NCBI GenBank assembly: GCA_963575745.1
Contig: CAUYUJ010004340.1
Location: 20,001 to 70,940 of the forward strand
DNA from: Prorocentrum cordatum
Lineage: Eukaryota > Sar > Dinophyceae > Prorocentrales > Prorocentraceae
Length of the DNA stretch: 50,940 nucleotides
Direction: 5' to 3'
The notes beneath the pieces were generated by a model, which saw only the letters and a program-made list of their open reading frames with translations, had not been told where the DNA came from and ran no database searches. Within the stretch, counting starts at the first letter, position 1. Each line of letters begins with the position of its first letter. The position numbers and the translations under genes are program-made. Of the stretch, positions 19,145 through 31,216 are shown piece after piece.

Positions 19145-19290
19145 CTCCCTGCCTTCCCTCCTTCTCCTCCTCCTCGCTCCTCCTCCTCTTCCTCCTCGCT
19201 CCTCCTCCTCTTCCTCCTCGTTCCTCCTCTTCCTCCACCTCCTCCTTTTCCTCCTTATCCTCCTCCTTCTCCTCCCCTTCCTCCATCGTC
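19145..19290. repeat. (CCT)n microsatellite
   Basis: CCTCCTCCT with CGCTCCTCCTCCTCTT modules repeated twice. No gene. Confidence 0.8.
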
Positions 19291-20146
19291 GCCTTCGATC
19301 CCCCCCCAGGGCATCGGAACGCAGAGGGGGTGGTAGGCCAGGACAGTGCCCATTTCGATCTGGTCGATACGATTCGGGAATCCGATGTCGGCCTGTCCGA
19401 CCCGGCGCGATTTTGTCATCTCGGCGATGCGACGCGGTCCGATGTTTACGCGGCGTTGTTGCGCATCCCTCTTGCGGCCGATCCGATTCGATTTTCGTTC
19501 CGTGCCGATGCGGCCCGATCCGACGCACATTGAGATTCGATCCGGTTTCCCGATTTGGAGGTGACCGATCCTGGGATAGGCTCAGGGCGGAACGAAGCGA
19601 CCCCCAGTCGCCCAATAGGTGGTGGCCCACCCCGCCGAGGGCCGAGCGGTGTTTCTGCCGGGGGCCTGTCGCCGATCCGTCGGCGGCCCAGCGCCGATTC
19701 CATGTTGATGCGTCCCCCCCTGAGCCGGTCCCCCGCTGGCGTTCCCCCTCGCCCCGGGGCTGGACCCAAACGTTGTTGTTCGTATTGGTTTCGTTATGTT
19801 TTTCGTTTTGCTCTCCCTGTTTTCCTGCGCCTCCCTGCCACAACGAAAAACAACACAGCCGAAGTCCAGCAAAGCAGCGTTTAGGTCCAGCCCTGCCTCA
19901 CCCCGTCCTCGTCGTCGAGGCCCCCTCGAGGCGTCGAGGCCTGCATCGACGCAGCACAGGCGACGGACACGTACGTACTCGGAGGGGGGCGAGGCGAGAC
20001 GATGGCGGCCCTCCGCGGCCCTGCCCGTTTTTTGGGGGGGGGGCCTCCCGGGGGGGCCTGCTCGTCGCCGTGGCCAGATGCCCCGCCTGGGCTGCTCGCA
20101 GTAGGGAGGCACCCCAGGCGGGGCCCACGGCTCTGTGTTTCCGACG
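19291..20146. other. spacer with degenerate GATCCGATTCG words
   Basis: From 19355 to 19560 GATCCGATTCG, CGATGCGACGCGG and similar words recur loosely. From 19560 to 20146 the sequence is unique or GC-rich, with a G-run near 20030. Several frames are open on both strands without any motif I recognise. Confidence 0.5.
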
Positions 20147-20350
20147 TGGGGTCAGAGAAGGTGGGGTCGGAGGATCGCGCCGCATCGCCGATGCATCGCC
20201 GATGCGGCCCGGTGCGGAGCCCGATTTGCTTCACGCCGACGTCGCTGATGCATCGCCAATGTCGACGACGCATCGCCGGTGCATCACCGATGCATCGCCG
20301 ATGTATCGCCGATACGGCACGATCCTCCGACCCCATCTACTCTGACCCCA
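20147..20350. mobile_element. 204-bp inverted-repeat element with GCATCGCCGAT core
   Basis: The left end TGGGGTCAGAGAAGGTGGGG followed by TCGGAGGATCG is the reverse complement of the right end (CGATCCTCCGACCCCATCTA followed by CTCTGACCCCA) with about three differences over 36 bp. The interior is a degenerate GCATCGCCGAT 11-12-mer repeat. No clear target-site duplication is seen. Confidence 0.72.
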
Positions 20351-21120
20351 TCCAGGGGGCCTCTAACGGCAGGGGCCGTGCTGAGTGGATGTTGACCGGG
20401 TTGGAGAGCCGCGTTGGCTTGTAATTGTCGGAGGCTGATCGACCTCCTACCCTGACACGCCGACAGGGCGTCGCGGCCGTTATTTTTGCGGGTCCAGGTT
20501 CGTCGCTTTCGGTCCCAGGCCGTTTTCACTAAAGGGAGGTTTACTCAAGGGAGGTTTGTCCATCGCCGAAGGTGGCCCCCCTCCTTCACAAGATTGTCGC
20601 GCGTCTCTCCAGAAGCACATGTTTCTGCCGCCGTTCTACGCCCAGCAGGTGAGCGACGTAAGGAAACGGGGCTGACTGCGCCGACACTGGAGCGTAAGCT
20701 GCCCGCGCAGGGTCGCGCGTGAGCGCCCTCGTCTCCGATGCAGCGTGCCGCGCTGGGTGCCCGCGGAAGCCGACGCGTAAGGTCGCTGCGCCATCTCGCG
20801 GAAGGCCCGTTTTTTGATCGTGGGTCGGGTGAGGTGTGCAGATCCAAGGAAACGGGCTCCCGGCCCACCTCGCCCACCCTGCATACCGCGCGGCCGCTGG
20901 GCCCACGTTTGGTCAATGCTCCCTGGGTGTATCCCGCCTCGTGGCTTCCACGGGTGACGACTGCGTATAAGTCGGGCCTGTCCCTCTACAGGAGGACTGT
21001 TCAAACATAGCATCAATATAGTCTGGTGACCAATTGTTTGATATGTTGTTGACAAGTTGTTTCAACATTATGTTTGGACTATTGCGAAGGCCTTACGGCC
21101 GTTGTCGCCGATCCTGAGAG
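20351..21120. other. unassigned unique spacer
   Basis: I see no gene. A small inverted repeat (CAAACATA at 21003 against TATGTTTG at 21069) brackets an A/T-rich stretch. Two AGGGAGGTTTACTCA/AGGGAGGTTTGTC words lie at about 20534-20560. Confidence 0.5.
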
Positions 21121-21920
21121 CGACGAAGATGAAGACGAGGGGGGGGAAAGGGTGGGGAGGTGGATGAGAGGAGGAGGGGGGATAATGATGTGGAAGAGAA
21201 ACAAGAGGAGGTGAAGGTGGCAGGGGAGGGTGAGCAGAGGGTGGGGGGTAGGAGGAGGAGGAGGAGGAAGAGGAGGAGGAGGCCAGAGGCTTTCTTGGGA
21301 TAGCCTGTGGTTCTCCTGAGGCCGTCTTGGGCCGTCCAGGGCTCCTCTTGCGCCGTCTCGAGGCACTCTTGGAGGCCTCCTGGGCAATTTGGGGCTCTCC
21401 TGGGCTGTCTTGGGGCAGTTTGGGAGCCCCTTGGGAGCCTCTTCGGGCCTCTTGTGGCTTCTTCGGAGCCTCTTGGGGGCCTCTTGGGGCTGAAAGCTCG
21501 AAATGTCCGTTCGGGTCCCCCGTCTGGGCACTCTCCTGGAGCCGTCTTGGGGGCCTCTTGGGTCGTCTTGTAGGCGTCTTGGGCCGTCCTGGGGCCCTCT
21601 TCGGCCGTTAGGGGACCCTCTTGGGGGCCTCTTTGGCCGTCTCGGGGCGATCTTGGGGGCCTCTTGGGCCGTCTTGGCGCGTCGGGAAGCGGAAGAGGCA
21701 AGAATGCCACAATGTTTCAAACACGTATGGGAAATCCATGGCTTTTACCTCTTGGGGCTCTCGTAAGAAAGCTCCTGGAGGCCTCTTAGAGGCGCTTTTC
21801 AGGCCTCTTGGGCCGTCTGGAGGCCGTCAAGGCGTCTTGGACAGATCGTTCGGCGATTTGGGGTTCTCTTGGACTGTCTTTGGGGTCTCTTGGGGCACTC
21901 TTGGCCCGTCTTGGGGCTTT
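21121..21920. repeat. GAGG microsatellite and degenerate CTTGGGGGCCTC 12-mer array, block 2
   Basis: 21135-21290 is rich in GAGGAGG. From 21300 to 21920 words such as CCTCTTGGGGGCC, GCCGTCTTGGGCC and CTCCTGGGC recur near a 12-bp register. Because 12 is divisible by three, several frames on both strands stay open with Pro/Arg/Gly/Asp repeats. I treat them as artefacts. Confidence 0.75.
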
Positions 21921-22333
21921 TTTGTGCTCCGGGACTCCCTGGGGGGGTGGGGCGTTTGACCCTCCTCCCCCCCCCAGGACCCCCCCTGACCCCCTCCCCC
22001 CCGGCGGGGGAGGGATCGATGGGAAGGGGCTCCCCTTCGACTCAATTACGACGTTGGTCAATTTCGCTTTGGCTGGCGCGCTGAGGAGGTCCCTGGGGCT
22101 GCCTGTCGACTCGAGTACGACCAACGAATGACAGAGAGGGGGGAGGCAGGGAAAGGGGACGACAGAGACGACGACCAACGAATGACGGAGATGACGAGTT
22201 GAACGGACAAGCCCCTCACACACGCCGACAGGGTCGGCGGATGACGGGAAGCGCCTCCGGCGTGCACCGTTGGTTCAGGGGCTTAACTTTCTCTAACTAA
22301 AGGGTACCGATCGCATCCCGCACCTCGCTGGCG
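21921..22333. other. spacer with C-runs and a short duplication
   Basis: C-rich runs lie at 21960-22010. CGACCAACGAATGAC occurs twice (about 22118 and 22171). I see no gene before the array that begins at 22334. Confidence 0.5.
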
Positions 22334-23510
22334 GATGACGGGAAGCGTCTTCGAGGTACGAGAAGCAAGCGGGACGTTCTGGCTGAATCCTTGAGTAAAT
22401 ATATCTTTTCTTTAACTATATGGGTTGCCGCGCTGCACGAGATGACGGGAAGCGTCTTCGAGGTACGAGAAGCAAGCGGGACGTTCTGGCTGAATCCTTG
22501 AGTAAATATATATATATATATATATATCTTTAACTATATGGGTTGCGCCGCTGCACGGGATCATTCGTTGGCGGATGACGGGAAGCGTCTTCGAGGTACG
22601 AGAAGCAAGCGGGACGTTCTGGCTGAATCCTTGAGTAAAGGTATATAATCCTTGAGTATATATATATATATATATATCTTTAATATATGGGTTGCCGGCT
22701 GCACGGGATTTTTCGTTGGCGGATGACGGGAAGCGTCTTCGAGGTACGAGAAGCAAGCGGGACGTTCTGGCTGAATCCTTGAGTATATATATATATATAT
22801 ATCTTTAACTATATGGGTTGCGCGATTGCACGGGATTTTTCGTTGGCGGATGACGGGAAGCGTCTTCGAGGTACGAGAAGCAAGCGGGACGTTCTGGCTG
22901 AATCCTTGAGTATATATATATATATATATATCTTTATATCTATGGGTTGCGGGATTGCACGGGATTTTCGTTGGCGGATGACGGGAAGCGTCTTCGAGGT
23001 ACGAGAAGCAAGCGGGACGTTCTGGCTGAATCCTTGAGTATATATATATATATATCTTTATATCTATGGGTTGCCGCGCCGCACGGGGATTCGTTGGCGG
23101 ATGACGGGAAGCGTCTTCGAGGTACGAGAAGCAAGCGGGACGTTCTGGCTGAATCCTTGAGTATATATATATATATATATATATCTTTATATCTATGGGT
23201 TGCCGCGCCGCACGGGATGACGGGAAGCGTCTTCGAGGTACGAGAAGCAAGCGAGGACGTTCTGGCTGAATCCTTGAGTAAATATATATATATATATATA
23301 TATATATCTTTATATCTATGGGTTGCGGGGTTGCACGGGGGTTTTCATTGGCGGATGACGGGAAGCGTCTTCGAGGTACGAGAAGCAAGCGGGACGTTTT
23401 GGCTGAATCCTTGAGTAAATATATATATATATATATATATATATCTTTATATCTATGGGTTGCGGGATTGCACGGCGCCGTTCGTTGGCGGATTCCCCAA
23501 AATGGCCATT
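22334..23510. repeat. nine-unit satellite array with (TA)n cores
   Basis: Each unit has a conserved block starting GATGACGGGAAGCGTCTTCG and ending CTGAATCCTTGAGTA, a variable (TA)n tract, then TCTTTATATCTATGGGTTGC and a GCACGGGATTTTCGTTGGCG tail. Units start at 22334, 22441, 22574, 22722, 22849, 22977, 23100, 23216 and 23354, with spacing from 107 to 148 mainly because the TA tract varies. The last unit runs into GCGGATTCCCCAAAATGGCC, the same junction as the orphan unit at 36747-36901. Confidence 0.92.
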
Positions 23511-24318
23511 AATGCTTCGGGGAGGAGAGGCTGGCAGACCTCGTCCGTGACGAGAGCAGGAAGTTCCTCGCCGACGAGCCGCGACCGCAGAGGCTCGACG
23601 ACGACGTCGCCCGATCCGCACCCGCTTTGCAGGTACTCCTCGCTCTGGCAAAGCCCGAGCCCGGGTCCTTGCCGAAGTACGCGGAGACGCCCGAGTACCT
23701 GGACCCGAACCATTGCCGCTTCTGCAAGCAACCGTGGGGCGGCTCCGACGACGACGACAAGCGACGGCACCTGCTCGAGGAGTGCAGGCATGATCTCCAT
23801 CAACGAGACGGCGAAGACATTCTCCAGACGTACCGGAGGACAGTGCTGGAACGGGCGCTCGCAGAGGGCCTGGACGCGGTCAGTCCGCAGGTGGGCAGGT
23901 TTTGTGTGGCGCAGTACAAGAATGCGCAGACGGACGAACGATACGTCCATGATGCCTGTGCCGTCTGCTGTCGAAAGACGCCCAAGTGCGACTTGAATCG
24001 AGTTCACATCCCATCGTCGAGCAGCGACAAAGTGCCCGGAGTGGTTATCGTGGTCCGAAGAGTTCTGGAATGAAAACAAGGAGACGTGGTACGAGCAGGT
24101 CGACAAGCTCCTCAGCATTGAACAGTACTTGAAAAAGTTCTTCAAGGTGTCTGAGCGAGCCCAGGAAGCGCGAGAGAGCGTGGAGGCGTGCAGCCGCGGG
24201 GGGCCGCACGAGCTCGGGTTCACGAAGGTGGAGGACGCAAAGAACTGGGTCGACCGCGTGCGCCGTTGGGAAGACAATCTGAGGAGAGACATGCGGGAGC
24301 ACTCCGTTGTCTCTCCAG
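23511..24318 (+). pseudogene. zinc-finger exon 1, copy A, truncated and frameshifted
   Basis: This matches the last 807 nt of exon 1 of copy B (39554-40360) almost base for base. It keeps the HCRFCKQPWGG...HLLEECRHDLHQ putative zinc-binding segment and the VCCRKTPKC motif. One extra base at about 24030 (GCGACAAAGTG here, GCGACACGTG in copy B) breaks the frame; the frame is picked up again downstream (the segment ending MREHSVVSPG). The first roughly 1.1 kb of coding sequence, with most CxxC fingers, is absent. The exon would end at the GT donor 24319. As read, it cannot give the full N-terminal domain. Confidence 0.8.
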
Positions 24319-25387
24319 GTGGCGCTCTCTCTCGTTGTCCCAGCTTCTGTTGTCGTTAGAACCTCTTATGTCAAAAATGACGTTTTCGCTCGGGACGTCC
24401 TCAGAAAATGAGCAGGTGGTCTGCCGTGCTCCCGTGTGGAGCACGGCAGACCACGGCCATTTCGCTCGAGACATCCTCAAAAAATCGAGGCATGAAAAAT
24501 GAGCGTTTCGCTCGAGACATCCTCGAAAAAATGAGATGCCGATAGAGGTGTTTTAGAACCTCTTATGTCAAAAATGACGTTTTCGCTCGGGACGTCCTCA
24601 GAAAATGAGCAGGTGGTCTGCCGTGCTGACGTGCGGAGCACGGCAGACCACGGCCATTTCGCTCGAGACATCCTCAAAAAATCGCAAAGTGGTCTGCCGT
24701 GCTCCTGTGTGGTCTGCCTTGCTCCTGGGTGGCAAACCAGCAACACGTCAAGAAGTTACCCAGGGGACCAAAAAAATTCAAAATTTTTGTTATGCATGAA
24801 AAATGAGCGTTTCGTTCTAGACATCCTCGAAAAAATGAGATGCCGATAGAGGTGTTTTAGAACCTCTCATGTCAAAAATGACGTTTTCGCTCGGGACGTC
24901 CTCAGAAAATGAGCAGGTGGTCTGCCGTGCTGACGTGTGGAGCACGGCAGACCACCTGCTCATTTTCTCTCGAGGCATCCTCAAAAAATCGCAAAGTGGT
25001 CTGCCGTGCTCCTGTGTGGTCTGCCTTGCTCCTGGGGGGCAAACCAGCAACACGTCAAGAAGTTACCCAGGGGACCAATCAGCAACACGTCAAGAAGTTA
25101 TCCTGGGGGGCAAACCAGCAACACGTCAAGAAGTTATCCCGAAGGGGCAAACCAGCAACACGTCAAGAAGGTGCTGAGGGGGGCAAACCAGCAACACGTC
25201 AAGAAGTTATCCTGGGGGGCAAACCAGCAACACGTCAAGAAGTTATCCTGGGGGGGGCAAACCAGCAACACGTCAAGAAGTTATCCTGAGGGGGCAAACC
25301 AGCCACAGGTCCAAAAGATTCTGAGGGGGGCAAACCAGCAACACGAGGAGCACGGCAGACCAGGCTGTTGTCTTGTGCGCACCCCAG
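24319..25387 (+). other. intron 1, copy A
   Basis: The donor is CCAG|GTGGCG and the acceptor TTGTGCGCACCCCAG|GTGATCC. The reading frame upstream ends in phase 1 and the frame downstream starts at codon position 2, so splicing is in phase. The intron consists of three copies of a unit starting GAACCTCT(T/C)ATGTCAAAAATG (24360, 24554, 24861) that carries TTTCGCTCGAGACATCCTC motifs and a hairpin with 17-bp arms (24416-24432/24438-24454, GTGGTCTGCCGTGCTCC). An array of the 36-bp CAAACCAGCAACACGTCAAG repeat follows. CCAGGTG is present at both splice sites. Confidence 0.75.
25030..25350. repeat. 36-bp minisatellite array in intron 1, copy A
   Basis: About nine units of GGCAAACCAGCAACACGTCA followed by AGAAGTTATCCTGGGG, 35-37 bp each. 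Unit variants end in GTGCTGAGGG. The array is stop-free in one frame and so extends the open frame of exon 2 to the left (ANQQHVKKLS-type repeats); I treat that as non-coding because the splice acceptor lies to its right. Confidence 0.85.
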
Positions 25388-28300
25388 GTGATCCGAATCA
25401 TCGGTGGGTATTGTACAAGTCCGCAGTATGCACGGATGCGCCCGAGGGCAGCGGCGGAGATCTTCGCGTGAGCATGCGCAAGGAGTGCGCCGAAGCATTG
25501 TCGAACACGCACACAGACAGCCGCGGGCGGTGCCGCCCGCGCGTACGCATGCCCAGCGAGGCTCTCGCGAATGGCATGTGGCGTGGTCCTGACCCGGAAG
25601 AGCTGACGAACTTAACGTACACCGAGTGCAAGGTGATCAACCTGGCGAGGGTGTACGTCAGCGTGAAGCGCGCGTTGTTGGACAGGGCGTCTTTCGCCAG
25701 GACGAGTGCCGACGAGGCGCCGCGCTATCACCAGGAGAACGTTGTTGCGTACCCGCAGAGCCCGGACGCGGCTCTGACTGCCATCGGACTGTCGCCGATG
25801 GCCCTGGCGCACACTCTGATCGTCCAGTTCGTGGGAAGCCGCGCTGACGGTATCTGGCATCATCCTGACTTGCAAGTTTCCGTGGTGCGACTTCGAGCAG
25901 CATTTCGTTGGTTGTGCTCCAACAGCTGGAACCACATGGAAGCCGCGCGACACCATGCCGCATGTGCGGATTCTGGCTTACTCCACGAGTCGATCGAGGA
26001 GTTGCTGGACGCGTGCGCGACGAGCGTTGGTGGATCCTCGGGCGTTCCGCGCGAGCTCGTCGACTCGGCGACGTCGATCAGCGGCTCAAGAGCTTCGGTG
26101 CAGTCTAAAGGACCAGCTGACTGCACGGAAGAAGGTGAACGCGACACGGAGGAGAACGGGCCCGAAGAGGCGGAGAACGCCGCCGTCGTTAACGGCGGTT
26201 TAGCAGACGTCGACTCCCTGCAGCTGTGGACACAGGTCATCAAAAACTTTAAGGCGGCACAGCGGTTTAAAGAGGAATTGGCCGCTCTAGACCCCGCCGA
26301 CTTATCTGCTCGCGCCGAGAAGAAGAGAATGCACGGTGTGAGCATGGCCCAGGCCATCGAAGACCTGGAGAAGCTGTCGAATGAGAAGATGCGAAAACGT
26401 TTGGAAGAGTGGGCGCGGTCGGAGACTGACGACAGAGCGCCCTTGAAGATCACGCACGAGACCACGTTCTTGTCTGCTCGCACGCCGAACTTTTGGGCGT
26501 CCTGCTTCGTTCGGCTGTTTCCTCGGGGAGATTGTCAGGAAACATGCCCAGAACGTAAAGCGGCGGATAGTACCGTATCGTTCTTGTCTTCCAATACGTG
26601 GACCCAGTGCTTACTTAAACGAGCAGATTGTGATTACTGGCGGAAGGACCTGGAGTTCGTCGCATCCGTGGTCAACATCTTTATGCGTCGAGATCAGATG
26701 AGCAAGGTGGAAGCGTGCATGAGGGAGACGCCCGGCGGCGGCTTCATGGGCATAACTCCCGATGAGATGCAAAGGATGAACGAGATCACAGCGGAAGGTT
26801 TGGTTGCCGCCGCGATCGCGATGGGAGGTGATGCGAAGGGCATGAGCGATCTTCTGAGGAATAAAAAGTTGACCCAACCAGTCCGCACAGCCGCTGACAA
26901 AATGCAGGCCGTGTCCCGGAAAGTGCGTGGATCTGCCGAAGAGCGGGACTCGTGCAGGTGGAATTTCCGAGCTCTTCAGATAAACTCGGGCTGCTCGACT
27001 TTGTTCTTTACGCTGAATCCCCACGACATTCGCAGTCCGCTGACGGTGCTACTGGTGCAGGACGGCACGGAGATGCAGAGGCGATTCTCCCTGAACATGA
27101 GCGACATGGAGGCGGAGGACTGGATGAAAGAATTTCAAGCAGAGCACCCTCGTCTTCTCCACCGTCGCGTGGCGCAAGACCCTTACTATGCCCAGAAAGT
27201 TTTCCACTCGACCGTCAAGGACGTGATGCGCTATATATTCAACTGCGCTGATGGACCCTCGAACCTGCCTCCGGATGGCATCGCGGCGAGCGAGGTGCCC
27301 GGTGTATTCGGGCACGTGCGCTCCTATCTCGGAGTTGTTGAGGAACAGATGCGGAAGGCGCTGCACATACACATGCTCGTGCAGATTCTTGGCTTCTCGC
27401 ATCCCGACGATATCTTCAAGAAGAACTCTTTCCTCGACGAATTTAAGCGTCTCTACTACTATCACGCCTCAGTCATGTTCCGCAGCCAGGAAGCCGTAGC
27501 GCATCATTTCGCCGTTCCTGAGGCGATGAGAACCACCGCCGGGCTGCCGTTGTTCCCGGTGACTCTGAAGCAGCGGAGCATGATCGGCAGCGCTCGCGTT
27601 GAGGAGAGCAACCTCGCGCAGACCGTGGCGCGCGGACTCGACGTGCCGCCTGCTCTATCCAGGAGCGTGCCTGAGTATCCCTTCTTCGTGGGTTCGTATC
27701 ACGGCGACGAGAACGTGTCCGGTAGCGACTGGGGCAGCCGCGCTGTTGTTGAGATTTTTTCAAGGAGTCGCAAGACGGGCAACCACGTGTGCAAGCCGTC
27801 CGTCTGTCACAAGGGGCGTCTCGGAAAGCGTGGTTTTTGCCGCATGTTCTATTGGCATCTCGTGAAGGTGGAGGACCCGAAGACGGGGCGCCTCGTCGCC
27901 AAACGACAGCATGGCTTGCAGCTGCATCCTCGATGGGATGGCGTTGGGCCTCCGCCGATTCTAGGGTATCCACACGTTGGGTTGCCGGCTCTGGAGACGA
28001 CGCACCAGTGGCACTTCAAGCTTTCCTACCCGATCATGCTCGGCCCGCAGTGCAATCACGACATCCAAGTGCTCCCGCGGTTGTGCGCTCTGAAGAGCAG
28101 CAGCCCAGACGCCGTGCCCGATGAGGCAGAGGTTGCCACCGCCAGAGCGGGAATGATAGAGCAGCAGGCGGCGAATGAGTTTTACTGTTCGTCATACTCT
28201 AGCAAGTCCGCGCCGCACGCGGAGGGACTCGTGCTGACTCTTGCAGTCTCGCTCCATCAGAAAGAGCAAGACGCGAAGGAGGCTGCTGGCCGCGGCGACG

Positions 28301-31010
28301 AGCCTGAGAACGTGCACGAGAAGGCGAAGCGGATTCTCCACAGGCTGTTGTCGGCGACGAACAACAGGATGCACAAAGGGTTTCCAGAGATGCTCAGTTA
28401 CCTGCTTGAGGAGCCGACCCTGTACTCTAGCCACGAGTTCGTTACCGTCTTGACGCCAGGCCTCAGCATGCTGATCTCGAAAAGGTTGAGCGAGGTCGCA
28501 ACCGGTGCAGAGACGAGTGGACCCTCCACTGCCGCGCGTCCGTACTCTACGAAACTCTACCGAAGGCCGTTCCTGACGGAGTACGATTACCTCTACCGCC
28601 CCGACGAGCTGGAGGATTTCCCATTGTACTTTTTCTTCGCGGCTTGCGAAGCTCGGCAAGCTCGCCCTGACGGACATCGCCCCGTGAACACTCTGGCGTG
28701 GCACGTCGCGGCCGACGGTAAGCGTCAGTTCTCTGCAGAAAAGCTATACAGCCGGGAGCACGAAAAAGTGCCTCTGCGCGGAGATCCTTCGGAGCATCAC
28801 CCCCTCGGGCCTGAGCTATACAAGTACGCGTACTACGTGACCGTCCGCTTGAGCATCGCGTGGCGGATACCTGTTCTTCGCGGATTTCTCCCTCCGTGCC
28901 CGGAGGCAAAGAAAGACGGAGATGACGAAGCTAAGAGATTAGAAGACGAGGTTAAGTACGCGGTGTACGTGCAACTGCTCTTTCGACCTTTCCGAACAGT
29001 GGAGGACGTGCTGCGTCGCGCCCCGCCCGCGCCGTGGACGCACATACCTGCGGAGTACTACGGCGCATTTTTGAATGAGTTCGAGGATTGGCGCAGCACT
29101 CAGGAGTCCATCGCTTCTCGAGCACGTAGTGATACGCCACCTCTCAGCAAGGAATGGTGGGCTTGTCGCGTGTGTGAATGCCTGAGGAATTACGACCTCG
29201 TCGCAAAGCGCCACGTATCGGTTGTTGATCGTGTGCCGACAGGGGGCGCTCTCCGTGGTTATCCCGACGCTGCTGCCGATATCGATGGCCCCGATCCGAA
29301 CAGGGCCGACGACGAGGAGATGTTGATGGAGTCCGATTCGGACGAGAGTCGCGGCGATGCTGCGATGGAGGACGATGCCCCCAGTGATGCGGCAGTTCCT
29401 CGCGCGTCGGGTCGCGAAGCAGATCCAGTCAGCCAGCTTTGCGGAACCGTGGAGATTGACTTGAACGAACTGGTCAACTCGGATACTCTGGCGAAAAGCA
29501 GATCCAACGAGGCAAAATATCTCCGTGGCTTTATCGAAGAGGAAAAGAAGTGCGTTTCGGGGCGCACAGCTGCCGCTGACGGCGACGGTGCGTTCCAAGA
29601 GTGCTCGTTGTCAGCACGAAAGTCGCTCATCGTCTCTGACATGCAGCAGAAATTTTTCAAGATCGTCAACGAGGGCGAGGATAATGTCGAGATGGTCAGG
29701 AAAGTCGAGAAGACGAAGTCAGATGTGCTACAGCAACGCATCGACGCGGCGATGGCGAGTATTCCCGTAGCACTTGAGCGCAAGGTGCCCTTGTTGGCCC
29801 GTAAGTCATCGACGTCTGTTGTAGAGGCTGCGCTGTTCTTGTTGAGCCAAAAGGTTCTCGACATCCCTGATGTGGGCGGTATCAACGTGAAGCAGGCGCG
29901 GGCGCTTCTGTGGAATGCGTTGTGGCTGCAAGACGTGATGAATCGGGAATGGTCCCTGGACGACCCGTCCGGATCGCAGTGCTCTTCGAGCTCCTCTTTG
30001 GCGGACGGCTTTCAGCTCGCGCTCATGGGCCCTGGCGGCACCGGTAAAACTGCGGTGCTCCGCGTTACGGAGGCATTGGTCTCTTATTTTTTGGGAGCCG
30101 AATCCGTGCGAAAGTGTGCTCCATCCAACTCGGCGGCCCGGCTCATCGGCGGCGACACCATACACGCTGTGTGTAAGCTCCCGTTCGGGAACATTTCTGT
30201 CAGGGACCGGAAAGCCCGTTTGAGCGTTGCTGCGCTGGAGAAGCACAGACAACGCTGGAAGAAAGCTCGCGCGTGCTTCATTGACGAAGTCTCTATGGTC
30301 TCCAGTGACCAGCTCCATGCCTCCGAGGTCCGCATCAGGGAAGCGAAGGATGACAGGAAACCCTTCGGGGGCCTCGGTATGATTCTTTCTGGAGACTTTT
30401 TGCAGTTGCCCCCCGTGGATCCAGGAGACGCGCAGAAGAGTTTAGCGACTCCTCTGAAGGAGACTGGCGCCCTGGACGCGGCCCCTGAGAACCCCGACGC
30501 AAAGGATCAGGACGTGAAGCGAAAGAAGCTCGCCGATGCCGCTCAGGGGGTTCAGTTGTGGCAACGGGTACGGCATGTCGTGTGCCTTGACGTGAACATT
30601 CGCGCCCCGGGTAAGCTCAGCAAGTTACTCGCGGAGATGCGAGACGGCAAGGGTATCTCTGACGAGTGTTGGCAGATGTACCTGGATCGCATCATGGAGC
30701 GGAACGACCAGAGACTTTCCGAGGGGAGTTCTCCTTTCAGTAAATACGACTGGCAGTTCATTGTTCATCGCCACAAGATCCGCGTGCATCGCTCGCTCGT
30801 GAACGCCAAGGCAGCTACGTCTTGTGGGCATAAGCCGCTATTCATCGCACAGGCCAGGGATGAGGCGGCGCATTCGAAAGATGATCGCAAAATGCCACAC
30901 GTCAGGGAAGAGCTTTTGCGCAGAGCGTCGCCCCGAGACACTCAAAGCTTGCCAGGCATACTTCCACTGTACGTCGGGATGCGGTTGACGTTCCAGGAGA
31001 AGGACGGGGT
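25388..31010 (+). CDS. Helitron Rep/Pif1 helicase, exon 2, copy A (intact)
   Basis: This 5.6-kb exon holds the core of a rolling-circle transposase. Near its start, ALANGMWRGPDPEELTNLTY and a following VAYPQ...LIVQFVG stretch fit the domain that precedes Rep in Helitron proteins (DUF6570-like). The Rep nuclease shows LFFTLNPHD (about 27000), the HUH-type ALHIHMLVQ (about 27358) and the two-tyrosine motif FYCSSYSSK (about 28177), which would nick and join DNA. After an acidic linker comes a Pif1-like superfamily 1 helicase: Walker A GPGGTGKT (30028), Walker B FIDEVSMVS (30277), GDFLQLPPV (30391) and LDVNIRA (about 30588). The exon ends inside the helicase at GMRLTFQEKDGV, and the last motifs are in exon 3. 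No frameshift is seen. The frame runs from the intron through to a stop at 31021, past the proposed donor at 31011. Confidence 0.85.
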
Positions 31011-31216
31011 GTTCTGGAAATGATCCCTGTCCGTGCTCCTTCCTTCTCCTTCTCTCCAGCGGCCTCGTCTTTTTCCGCTCCTTGCACCCTCGTACGGGGG
31101 AGGCAGCAGGGGCACGGCAGACCGCAGGAGCACGGCAGTCCACAGGAGCATTATGCGGCAGCCGTCCTGCGGTGGTATGCTGTGTTTCTGTGGTTTGTCA
31201 TGTTTGTCTTCCGAAG

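Noticed and set aside
21079-21720. Minus-strand frames with GPQDGPRR/EAPKTAP-type repeats
   Set aside because: They arise from the degenerate 12-mer CTTGGGGGCCTC array, which leaves several frames open on both strands.
24937-25387. N-terminal extension of the Rep/helicase frame through ANQQHVKKLS repeats
   Set aside because: It lies in the 36-bp minisatellite, upstream of a good splice acceptor whose phase fits exon 1; the phase match makes an intron the better reading.
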